Source of the DNA: Larix kaempferi
Taxonomy: Eukaryota > Streptophyta > Pinopsida > Pinales > Pinaceae
Assembly (NCBI GenBank): GCA_027924585.1
Contig: BSBM01000200.1
Coordinates: 3,224,001-3,288,000, forward strand
DNA: 64,000 bases
Direction of reading: 5' to 3'
The notes beneath the pieces were generated by a model. It had not been told where the DNA came from, did no database searches, and saw nothing but the letters and a program-made list of their open reading frames with translations. Shown here piece after piece: positions 38,801-52,079 of this stretch. Made by a program: the position numbers and the translations under genes. Within the stretch, counting starts at the first letter, position 1. Every line of letters begins with the position of its first letter.

Positions 38801-41800
38801 ATCATAACGACTTTCTATAGTTTGCGCATTCGTCCCGAAATAACAAAAGCTTACTTCCACCGTTTTTTAAAATCACAGCTTCTAGAAGGTTTACATGATT
38901 TCGTAAAAAACATGAGTTTTTAGAAAATGTGTTTTATTTCATAAATGGAATCAACAAAGTATGCACATTCTACGTCATAACGACTTTCTATAGTTTGCGC
39001 ATGCATCCGGAAATAAGAAAAGCTTACTTCCCCCGTTTTTTAAAATCACTGCTTCTAGAAGGTTTACATGATTTCGTAAAAAACACGAGTTTTTAGAAAA
39101 TGTGTTTTATTTCATAAATGGAATCTACAAAGTATGCATATTCTACGTCATAACGATATCCTATAGTTTGCGCATGCGTCCGGAAATAGGAAAATCTTAC
39201 TTCCCCCATTTTTTAAAATCACAGCTTCTAGAAGGTTTACATGATTTCTTAAAAAACACGAGTTTTTAGAAAATGTGTTTTCTTTCATAAATGGAATCAA
39301 CAAAATATGCACATTCTACGTCATAACGACTTTTTATAGTTTGCGCATGTGTTTGGAAATAAGAAAAGCTTACTTCCCCCGTTTTTTAAAATCACAGCTT
39401 CTAGAAGGTTTACATGATTTCTTAAAAAACACGAGTTTTTATAAAATGTGTTTTATTTCATAAATAGAATCAACAAAGTATGCACATTCTACGTCATAAC
39501 GAATTTCTATAGTTTGCGCATGCGTCCGGAAATAAGAAAAGCTTACTTGCACCGTTTTTTAAAATCACAGCTTCTAAAAGGTTTACATGATTTCGTAAAA
39601 AACACGAGTTTTTAGAAAATGTGTTTTATTTCATAAATGGAATCTACAAAGTATGCACATTCTACGTCATAACGACTTTATATAGTTTGCGCATGCGTCT
39701 GGAAATAATAAAAGCTTACTTCCCCCGTTTTTTAAAATCACAGCTTCTAGAAGGTTTACATGATTTCTTAAAAAACGCGAGTTTTTAGAAAATGTGTTTT
39801 ATTTCATAAATACAATCAACAAAGTATGCACATTCTACGTCATAACGACTTTCTATAGTTTGCGCATGCGTCCGGAAATAATAAAAGCTTACTTCCACAA
39901 TTTTTTAAAATCACAGCATCTTGAAGGTTTACATGATTTCGTAAAAAACACGAGTTTTTAGAAAATGTGTTTTATTTCATAAATGGAATCTGCAAAGTAT
40001 GCACATTCTACGTCATAACGACATTCTATAGTTTGCGCATGCGTCCGGAAATAAGAAAAGCTTACTTCCACCGTTTTTTAAAATCACAGCTTCTAGAAGG
40101 TTTACATGATTTCGTAAAAAACACGAGTTTTTAGAAAATGTGTTTTATTTCATAAATTGAATCAACAAAGTATGCACAGTCTACGTCATAACGACTTTCT
40201 ATAGTTTGTGCATGCGTCTGGAAATAAGAAAAGCTTACTTCCACCGTTTTTTAAAATCACGTCTTCTAGAAGGTTTAGATGATTTCGTAAAAAACACGAG
40301 TTTTTAGAAAATGTGTTTTATTTCATAAATGGAATCTACAAAGTATGCACATTCTACGTCATAACGAATTTCTATAGTTTTCGCATCCATCCGGAAATTA
40401 GAAAAGCTTACTTCCCCCGTTTTTTAAAATCACAGCTTCTAGAAGGTTTACATGATTTGTTAAAAAACATGAATTTCGAGAAAAGGTGTTTTATTTCATA
40501 AATGGAATCAACAAAGTATGCACATTCTACGTCATAATGACTTTCTATAGTTTGCGCATGCGTCCGGAAATAAGAAAAGCTTACTTGCACCGTTTTTTAA
40601 AATCACAACATCTAGAAGGTTTACATGATCTCGTAAAAAACACGAGTTTTTAGAAAATGTGTTTTATTTCATAAATGGAATCAACAAGGTATGCACATTC
40701 TACGTCATAACGACGTTCTATAGTTTGCGCATGCATCCGGAAATAAGAAAAGCTTACTTCCACCGTTTTTTAAAATCACAACTTCTAGAAGGTTTACATG
40801 ATTTCGTAAAAAACATGAATTTTTAGAAAATGTGTTTTATTTCATAAATGGAAACTACAAAGTATGCACATTCTACGTCATAACGACTTTCTATAGTTTG
40901 CGCATGCGTCCGGAAATAAGAAAAGCTTACTTCCACCGTTTTTTAAAATCACAGCTTCTAGAAGGTTTACATGATTTCGTAAAAAACACGGGTTTTTAGA
41001 AAATGTGTTTTATTTCATAAATGGAATCAACAAAGTATGCACATTCTACGTCATAACGAATTTCTATAGTTTGTGCATTCGTCCGGAAATAAGAAAAGCT
41101 TACTTCCAACGTTTTTTAAAACCACAGCTTCTAGAAGGTTTACATGATTTCTTAAAAAACACGAGTTTTTAGAAAATGTGTTTTATTTCATAAATGGAAT
41201 CAACAAAGTATGCACATTCTACGTCATAACGACGTTCTATAGTTTGCGCATGCGTCCGGAAATAAGAAAAGCTTACTTCCACCGTTTTTTAAAATCACAA
41301 CTTCTAGAAGGTTTACATGATTTCGTAAAAAACACGAATTTTTAGAAAATGTGTTTTATTTCATAAATGGAAACTACAAAGTATGCACATTCTACGTCAT
41401 AACGACTTTCTATAGTTTGCGCATGCGTCCGGAAATAAGAAAAGCTTACTTCCACCATTTTTTAAAATCACAGCTTCTAGAAGGTTTACATGATTTCGTA
41501 AAAAACACGAGTTTTTAGAAAATTTGTTTTATTTCATAAATGGAATCTACAAAGTATGCACATTCTACGTCATAACGACTTTCTATAGTTTGCGCATGCG
41601 TCCGGATATAAGAAAAGCTTACTTGCACCGTTTTTTAAAATCACAGCTTCTAGAAGGTTTACATGATTTCGTAAAAAACATGAGTTTTTAGAAAATGTGT
41701 TTTATTTCATCAATGGAATCAACAAAGTATGCACATTCTACGTCATAACGACTTTCTATAGTTTGCGCATGCGTCCGGAAATAAGAAAAGCTTACTTCCA

Positions 41801-44519
41801 CCGTTTTTTAAAATCACAGCTTCTAGAAGGTTTACATGATTTCGTAAAAAACATGAGTTTTTAGAAAATGTGTTTTATTTCATAAATGGAATCTACAAAG
41901 TTTGCACGTTCTACGTCATAACGACTTTCTATAGTTTGCGCATGCGTCCGGAAATAAGAAAAGCTTACTTCCACCGTTTTTTAAAATCACATCTTATAGA
42001 AGGTTTACATGATTTCGTAAAAAAAAAGAGTTTTTAGAAAATGTGTTTTATTTCATAAATGGAATCTACAAACTATGCAGATTCTACGCCATAATGACTT
42101 TCCATAGTTTGCGCATACGTCCGGAAATAAGAAAAGCTTACTTCCACCGTTTTTTAAAATCACAGCTTCTAGAAGGTTTACATAATTTCGGAAAAAACAC
42201 AAGTTTTTAGAAAATGTGTTTTATTTCAAAAATGGAATCTACAAAGTATGCACATTCTACGTCATAACTACTTTCTATAGTTTCCGCATGCGTCCGGAAA
42301 TAAGAAAAGCTTACTTCCCCCATTTTTTAAAATCACAGCTTCTAGAAGGTTTACATGATTTCTCAAAAAACACGAGTTTTTAGAAAATGTGTTTTATTTC
42401 ATAAATGTAATCAACAAAGTATGCACATTCTACGTCATAACGACTTTCTATAGTTTGCGCATGCGTTTGGAAATAAGAAAAGCTTACTTCCCCTGTTTTT
42501 TAAAATCACAGCTTCTAGAAGGTTTACATGATTTCTTAAAAACACGTGTTTTTAGAAAATGTGTTTTATGTCATAAATGGAATCAACAAAGTATGCATAT
42601 TCTACGTCATAACGAATTTCTATAGTTTGCGCATGTGTCCGGAAATAAGAAAAGCTTACTTCCACCGTTTTTTAAAATCATAGCTTCTAGAAGGTTTACA
42701 TGATTTCGTAAAAAACACGAGTTTTTATAAAATGTGTTTTATTTCATAAATGGAATCTACAAAGTATGCACATTCTACGTCATAATGACTTTATATAGTT
42801 TGCGCATGCGTCCGGAAACAAGAAAAGCTTACTTCCCCCGTTTTTTAAAATCACAGCTTCTAGAAGGTTTACATGAGTTCTTAAAAAACACGAGTTTTTA
42901 GAAAATGTGATTTATTTCATAAATGGAATCAAAAAAGTATGCACATTCTACGTCATAACGACTTTCCATAGTTTGCGCATGCATCTGGAAATAAGAAAAG
43001 CTTACTTCCACCATTTTTTAAAATCACAGCTTCTAGAAGGTTGACATGATTTCGTAAAAAACACGAGTTTATAGAAAATGTGTTTTATTTCATAAATGGA
43101 ATCTACAAAGTATGCAGATTCTACATCATAACGACTTTATATAGTTTGCGCATGCGTCCGGAAATAAGAAAAGCTTACTTCCCCCGTTTTTTAAAATCAC
43201 AACTTCTAGAAGCTTTACATGATTTCTTAAAAAACACGAGTTTTTAAAAAATGTGTTTTATTTCATAAATAGAATCAACAAAGTATGCACATTCTACGTC
43301 ATAACGACTTTCTATAGTTTGCACATGCGTCCGGAAATAAGAAAAGCTTACTTCCACCATTTTTTAAAATCACAGCATCTAGAAGGTTTACATGATTTCG
43401 TAAAAAACATGAGTTTTTAGAAAATGTGTTTTATTTTATAAATGGAAACTACAAAGTATGCACATTCTACGTCATAACGACATTCTATAGTTTGCGCATG
43501 CGTCCGGAAATAAGAAAAGCTTACTTCCACCGTTTTTTAAAATCACAGCTTCTAGAAGGTTTACATGATTTCGTAAAAAACACGAGTTTTTAGAAAATGT
43601 CTTTTATTTCATAAATGGAATCTACAAAGTATGCACATTCTACGTCATAACGACATTCTATAGTTTGCACATGCATCCGGAAATAAGAAAAGCTTACTTC
43701 CACCATTTTTTAAAATCACAGCTTCTAGAAGGTTTACATGATTTCGTAAAAAACACGAGTTTTTAGAAAATGTGTTTTATTTCATAAATGGAATCTACAA
43801 AGTATGCACATTCTACGTCATAACAACATTCTATAGTTTGCGCATGCGTCCGGAAATAAGAAAACTTACTTCCACCTTTTTTTTAAATCACAGCATCTAG
43901 AAGGTTTACATGATTTCGTAAAAAACACGAGTTTTTAGAAAATGTGTTTTATTTCATAAATGTAATCTACAAAGTATGCACATTCTACGTCATAACGACA
44001 TTCTATAGTTTGCGCATGCGTCCGGAAATAAGAAAAGCTTACTTCCACCATTTTTTAAAATCACAGCGTCTCGAAGGTTTACATGATTTCGTAAAAAACA
44101 CGAGTTTTTAGAAAATGTGTTTTATTTCATCAATGGAATTTACAAAGTATGCACATTCTACGTCATAACGACTTTTTATAGTTTGCGCATACGTCCGGAA
44201 ATAAGAAAAGCTTACTTCCACCGTTTTTTAAAATCACAGCTTCTAGAAGGTTTACATGATTTCGTAAAAAACACGAGTTTTTAGAAAATGTGTTTTATTT
44301 CATCAATGGAATTTACAAAGTATGCACATTCTACGTCATAACGACTTTTTATAGTTTGCGCATACGTCCGGAAATAAGAAAAGCTTACTTCCACCGTTTT
44401 TTAAAATCACAGCTTCTAGAAGGTTTACATGATTTCGTAAAAAACACGAGTTTTTAGAAAATGTGTTTTATTTCATAAATGGAATCTACAAAGTATGCAC
44501 ATTCTATGGCATAACGAAT

Positions 44520-47500
44520 TTCTATAGTTTGCGCATGCATCCGGAAATAAGAAAAGCTTACCTCCCCAGTTTTTTAAAATCACAGCTTCTAGAAGGTTTA
44601 CATGATTTCTTAAAAAACACGAGTTTTTAGAAAATGTGTTTTATTTCATAAATGGAATCAACAAAGTATGCACATTCTACATCATAACGACTTTCTATAG
44701 TTTGCGCATACGTCCCGAAATAACAAAAGCTTACTTCCACCGTTTTTTAAAATCACAGCTTCTAGAAGGTTTACATGATTTCGTAAAAAACACGAGTTTT
44801 TGGAAAATGTGTTTTATTTCATAAATGGAATCAACAAAGTATGCACATTCTACGTCATAACGACTTTCTATAGTTTGCGCATGCGTTTGGAAATAAGAAA
44901 AGCTTACTTCCCCCGTTTTTTAAAATCACAGCTTCTAGAAGGTTTACATGATTTCTTAAAAAACACGAGTTTTTAGAAAATGTGTTTTATTTCATAAATA
45001 CAATCAACAAAGTATGCACATTCTACATCATAACGACTTTCTATAGTTTGCGCATGCGTTTGGAAATAAGAAAAGCTTACTTCCCCCGTTTTTTAAAATC
45101 ACAGCTTCTAGAAGGTTTACATGATTTCTTAAAAAACACGAGTTTTTAGAAAATGTGTTTTATTTCATAAATGGAATCAACAAAGTATGCACATTCTACA
45201 TCATAACGAATTTCTATAGTTTGCGCATACGTTCCGAAATAACAAAAGCTTACTTCCACCGTTTTTTAAAATCACAGCTTCTAGGAGGTTTACATGATTT
45301 CGTAAAAAACACGAGTTTTTGGAAAATGTGTTTTATTTCATAAATGGAATCAACAAAGTATGCACATTCTACGTCATAACGACTTTCTATAGTTTGCGCA
45401 TGCGTTTGGAAATAAGAAAAGCTTACTTCCCCCGTTTTTTAAAATCACAGCTTCTAGAAGGTTTACATGATTTCTTAAAAAACACGAGTTTTTAGAAAAT
45501 GTGTTTTATTTCATAAATAGAATCAACAAAGTATGCACATTCTACATCATAACGACTTTCTATAGTTTGCGCATGCGTTTGGAAATAAGAAAAGCTTACT
45601 TCCCCCGTTTTTTAAAATCACAGCTTCTAGAAGGTTTACATGATTTCTTAAAAAACACGAGTTTTTAGAAAATGTGTTTTATTTCATAAATGGAATCTAC
45701 AAAGTATGCACTTTCTACGTCATAACGACATTCTATAGTTTGCGCATGCGTCCGGAAATAAGAAAAGCTTACTTCCACCGTTTTTTAAAATCACAGCTTC
45801 TAGAAGGTTTACATGATTTCGTAAAAAACATGAGTTTTTAGAAAATGTGTTTTATTTCATAAATGGAATCAACAAAGTATGCACATTCTACGTCATAACG
45901 ACTTTCTATAGTTTGCGCATCCATCCGGAAATTAGAAAAGCTTACTTCCCCCGTTTTTTAAAATCACAGCTTCTAGAAGGTTTACATGATTTGTTAAAAA
46001 ACATGAGTTTTTAGAAAAGGTGTTTTATTTCATAAATGGAATCAACAAAGTATGCACATTCTACGTCATAATGACTTTCTATAGTTTGCGCATGCATCCG
46101 GAAATAAGAAAAGCTTACCTCCCCAGTTTTTTAAAATCACAGCTTCTAGAAGGTTTACATGATTTCTTAAAAAACACGAGTTTTTAGAAAATGTGTTTTA
46201 TTTCATAAATGGAATCAACAAAGTATGCACATTCTACATCATAACGACTTTCTATAGTTTGCGCATACGTCCCGAAATAACAAAAGCTTACTTCCACAGT
46301 TTTTTAAAATCACAGCTTCTAGAAGGTTTACATGATTTCGTAAAAAACACGAGTTTTTGGAAAATGTGTTTTATTTCATAAATGGAATCAACAAAGTATG
46401 CACATTCTACGTCATAACGACTTTCTATAGTTTGCGCATGCGTTTGGAAATAAGAAAAGCTTACTTCCCCCGTTTTTTAAAATCACATCTTCTAGAAGGT
46501 TTACATGATTTCTTAAAAAACACGAGTTTTTAGAAAATGTGTTTTATTTCATAAATAGAATCAACAAAGTATGCACATTCTACATCATAATGACTTTCTA
46601 TAGTTTGCGCATTCGACCGGAAATAAGAAAAGCTTACTTCCACCGTTTTTTAAAATCACAGCTTTTAGAAGGTTTACATGATTTCGTAAAAAAACACGCG
46701 TTTTTAGAAAATGTGTTTTATTTCATAAATGGAATCAACAAAGTATGCACATTCTACGTCATAACGACTTTCTATAGTTTGCGCATGCGTCCCGAAAAAA
46801 GAAAAGCTTACTTCCACCGTTTTTTAAAATCACAGCTTCTAGAAGGTTTACATGATTTCGCAAAAAACACGAGTTTTTAGAAAATATGTTTTATTTCAGA
46901 AATGGAAACTAAAAAGTATGCACATTCTACGTCATAACGACTTTCTATAGTTTGCGCATGCGTCAGGAAATAAGAAAAGCTTACTTCCCCCGTTTTTTAA
47001 AATCACAGCTTCTAGAAGGTTTACATGATTTCTTAAAAAACACGAGTTTTTAGAAAATGTGTTTTATTTCATAAATACAATCAACAAAGTATGCACATTC
47101 TACATCATAACGACTTTCTATAGTTTGCGCATGCGTTTGGAAATAAGAAAAGCTTACTTCCCCCGTTTTTTAAAATCACAGCTTCTAGAAGGTTTACATG
47201 ATTTCTTAAAAAACACGAGTTTTTAGAAAATGTGTTTTATTTCATAAATGGAATCAACAAAGTATGCACATTCTACATCATAACGAATTTCTATAGTTTG
47301 CGCATACGTCCCGAAATAACAAAAGCTTACTTCCACCGTTTTTTAAAATCACAGCTTCTAGGAGGTTTACATGATTTCGTAAAAAACACGAGTTTTTGGA
47401 AAATGTGTTTTATTTCATAAATGGAATCAACAAAGTATGCACATTCTACGTCATAACGACTTTCTATAGTTTGCGCATGCGTTTGGAAATAAGAAAAGCT

Positions 47501-48954
47501 TACTTCCCCCGTTTTTTAAAATCACAGCTTCTAGAAGGTTTACATGATTTCTTAAAAAACACGAGTTTTTAGAAAATGTGTTTTATTTCATAAATAGAAT
47601 CAACAAAGTATGCACATTCTACATCATAACGACTTTCTATAGTTTGCGCATGCGTTTGGAAATAAGAAAAGCTTACTTCCCCCGTTTTTTAAAATCACAG
47701 CTTCTAGAAGGTTTACATGATTTCTTAAAAAACACGAGTTTTTAGAAAATGTGTTTTATTTCATAAATGGAATCTACAAAGTATGCACTTTCTACGTCAT
47801 AACGACATTCTATAGTTTGCGCATGCGTCCGGAAATAAGAAAAGCTTACTTCCACCGTTTTTTAAAATCACAGCTTCTAGAAGGTTTACATGATTTCGTA
47901 AAAAACACGAGTTTTTAGAAAAGGTGTTTTATTTCATAAATGGAATCAACAAAGTATGCACATTCTACGTCATAATGACTTTCTATAGTTTGCGCATGCA
48001 TCCGGAAATAAGAAAAGCTTACCTCCCCAGTTTTTTAAAATCACAGCTTCTAGAAGGTTTACATGATTTCTTAAAAAACACGAGTTTTTAGAAAATGTGT
48101 TTTATTTCATAAATGGAATCAACAAAATATGCACATTCTACATCATAACGACTTTCTATAGTTTGCGCATACGTCCCGAAATAACAAAAGCTTACTTCCA
48201 CAGTTTTTTAAAATCACAGCTTCTAGAAGGTTTACATGATTTCGTAAAAAACACGAGTTTTTGGAAAATGTGTTTTATTTCATAAATGGAATCAATAAAG
48301 TATGCACATTCTACGTCATAACGACTTTCTATAGTTTGCGCATGCGTTTGGAAATAAGAAAAGCTTACTTCCCCCGTTTTTTAAAATCACATCTTCTAGA
48401 AGGTTTACATGATTTCTTAAAAAACACGAGTTTTTAGAAAATGTGTTTTATTTCATAAATAGAATCAACAAAGTATGCACATTCTACATCATAATGACTT
48501 TCTATAGTTTGCGCATTCGACCGGAAATAAGAAAAGCTTACTTCCACCGTTTTTTAAAATCACAGCTTTTAGAAGGTTTACATGATTTCGTAAAAAAACA
48601 CGAGTTTTTAGAAAATGTGTTTTATTTCATAAATGGAATCAACAAAGTATGCACATTCTACGTCATAACGACTTTCTATAGTTTGCGCATGCGTCCCGAA
48701 AAAAGAAAAGCTTACTTCCACCGTTTTTTAAAATCACAGCTTCTAGAAGGTTTACATGATTTCGCAAAAAACACGAGTTTTTAGAAAATATGTTTTATTT
48801 CAGAAATGGAAACTAAAAAGTATGCACATTCTACGTCATAACGACTTTCTATAGTTTGCGCATGCGTCAGGAAATAAGAAAAGCTTACTTCCCCCGTTTT
48901 TTAAAATCACAGCTTCTAGAAGGTTTACATGATTTCTTAAAAAACACGAGTTTT
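44520..48954 (+). repeat. Nested higher-order repeat block, 9/11/12-monomer spacings
   Basis: Three overlapping homologies. 44520-45030 matches 46077-46587 (1557 bp, nine units). 44940-45840 matches 47017-47917 (2077 bp, twelve units plus 1). 46000-47050 matches 47904-48954 (1904 bp, eleven units plus 1). The landmark ACCTCCCCAG occurs at 44560, 46117 and 48021. The 12 to 11 change is explained by loss of one monomer, the one with CCATCCGGAAATTAG at 45918. Copies differ by only a few bases per kb, so they are recent. Confidence 0.85.
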
Positions 48955-51900
48955 TAGAACATGTGTTTTATTTCATAAATAGAATCAACAAAGTATGCAC
49001 ATTCTACGTCATAACGACTTTCTATAGTTTGCGCATGCGTCCGAAAATAAGAAAAGCTTACTTCCACCATTTTTTAAAATCACAGCTTCTTGAAGGTTTA
49101 CATGATTTCGTAAAAAACACGAGTTTTTAGAAAATGTGTTTTATTTCATAAATGGAATCTACAAAGTTTGCACATTCTACGTCATAACGACTTTCTATAG
49201 TTTGCGCATCCGTCCGGAAATAAGAAAAGCTTACTTCCCCCGTTTTTTAAAATCACAGCTTCTAGAAGGTTTACATGATTTGTTAAAAAACACGAGTTTT
49301 TAGAAAATGTGTTTTATTTCATAAATGGAATCAACAAAGTATGCACATTCTACGTCATAACGACTTTCTATAGTTTGCGCATGCGTCCGGAAATAAGAAA
49401 AGCTTACTTCCACCGTTTTTTAGAATCACTGCTTCTAGAAGGTTTACACGATTTCGCAAAAAACACGAGTTTTTAGAAAGTGTGTTTTATTGCATAAATG
49501 GAATCAACAAAGTATGCACATTCTACATCATAATGACTTTTTATAGTTTGCGCATATGTTTGGAAATAAGAAAAGCTTACTTCCCCCGTTTTTTAAAATC
49601 ACAGCTTCTAGAAGGTTTACATGATTTCTTAAAAAACACGAGTTTTTAGAAAATGTGTTTTATTTCATAAATGGAATCTACAAAGTATGCATATTCTACG
49701 TCATAACGAATTTCTATAGTTTGCGCGTGCGTCCGAAAATAAGAAAATCTTACTTCCACCGTTTTTTAAAATCACAGCTTCTAGAAGGTTTACATGATTT
49801 CGTCAAAAAAACGAGTTTTTAGAAAATGTGTTTTATTTCATAAATGGAATCTAAAAAGTATGCACATTCTACGTCACAACGACTTTATATAGTTTGCGCA
49901 TGCGTCCAGAAATAAGAAAAGCTTACTTCCCCCGTTTTTTAAAATCACAGCTTCTAGAAGGTTTACATGATTTCGCAAAAAAACACGAGTTTTTAGAAAA
50001 TGTGTCTTATTTCATAAATGGAATCAACAAAGTATGCACATTCTACGTCATAACGACTTTCTATAGTTTCCGCATGCGTCCGGAAATAAGAAAAGCTTAC
50101 TTCCACCGTTTTTTAAAATCACAGCTTCTAGAAGGTTTACATGATTTCGCAAAAAACACGAGTTTTTAGAAAATGTGTTTTATTTCATAAATGGAATCAA
50201 CAAAGTATGCACATTCTACGTCATAACGACTTTCTATAGTTTGCGCATGCGTCCGGAAATAAGAGAAGCTTACTTCCACCGTTTTTTAAAATCACAGCTT
50301 CTAGAAGGTTTACATGATTTCGTAAAAAAACACGAGTTTTTAGAAAATGTGTTTTATTTCCTAAATGGAATCTACAAGGTATGCACATTCCTCGTCATAA
50401 CGACTTTCTATAGTTTGCGCATACGTCCGGAAATAAGAAAAGCTTACTTCCACCGTTTTTTAAAATCACAGCTTCTAGAAGGTTTACATGATTTCTTAAA
50501 AAACACGAGTTTTTAGAAAATGTGTTTTATTTCATAAATACAATCAACAAAGTATGCACATTCTACGTCATAACGACTTTCTATAGTTTGCGCATGCGTC
50601 CAGAAATAAGAAAAGCTTATTTCCACCATTTTTTAAAATCACAGCATCTAGAAGGTTTACATGATTTCGTAAAAAACATGAGTTTTTTAGAAAATGTGTT
50701 TTATTTCATAAATGGAATCTGCAAAGTATGCACTTTCCACGTCATAACGACATTCTATAGTTTGCGCATGCGTCCAGAAATAAGAAAAGCTTACTTCCAC
50801 CGTTTTTTAAAATCACAACTTCTAGAAGGTTTACATGATTTCGTAAAAAAACATGAGTTTTTAGAAAATGTGTTTTATTTCATAAATGGAATCTACAAAG
50901 TATGCACATTCTACGGCATAACGACTTTCTATAGTTTGCGCATGCGTCCGGAAATAAGAAAAGCTTACTTCCCCCGTTTTTTAAAATCACAGCTTCTAGA
51001 AGGTTTACATGATTTCTTAAAAAACACGAGTTTTTAGAAAATGTGTTTTATCTCATAAATGTTATCAATAAAGTATGCACATTCTACGTCATAACGACTT
51101 TCTATAGTTTGCGCATGCGTTTGGAAATAAGAAAAGCTTACTTCCCCGTTTTTTAAAATCACAGCTTCTAGAAGGTTTACATGATTTCTTAAAAAACACG
51201 AGTTTTTAGAAAATGTGTTTTATTTCATAAATGGAATCGACAAAGTACGCACATTCTACATCATAACGACTTTCTATAGTTTGCGCATTTGACCGGAAAT
51301 AAGAAAAGCTTACTTCCACCGTTTTTTAAAATCACAGCTTCTAGAAGGTTTACATGATTTCGTAAAAAACACGAGTTTTTAGAAAATGTGTTTTATTTCA
51401 TAAATGGAATCAGCAAAGTATGCACATTCTACGTCATAATGACTTTCTATAGTTTGCGCATGCGTTTGGAAATAAGAAAAGCTTACTTCCCCCGTTTTTT
51501 AAAATCACAGCTTCTAGAAGGTTTACATGATTTCTTAAAAAACACGAGTTTTTAGAAAATGTGTTTTATTTCATAAATTGAATCAACAAAGTATGCACAT
51601 TCTACGTCATAATGACTTTCTATAGTTTGCGCATGCGTTTTGAAATAAGAAAAGCTTACTTCCCCCGTTTTTTAAAATCACAGCTTCTAGAAGCTTTACA
51701 TGATTTCTTAAAAAACACGAGTTTTTAGAAAATGTGTTTTATTTCATAAATGGAATGAACAAAGTACGCACATTCTACATCATAACGACTTTCTATAGTT
51801 TGCGCATTCGACCGGAAATAACAAAAGCTTACTTCCACCGTTTTTTTAAAATCACAGCTTCTAGAAGGTTTACATGATTTCGTAAAAAACACGAGTTTTT

Positions 51901-52079
51901 GGAAAATGTGTTTTATTTCATAAATGGAATCAACAAAGTATGCACATTCTACGTCATAACGACTTTTTATAGTTTGCGCATTCGTCCCGAAATAACAAAA
52001 GCTTACTTCCACCGTTTTTTAAAATCACAGCTTCTAGAAGGTTTACATGATTTCGTAAAAAACACGAGTTTTTAGAAAA

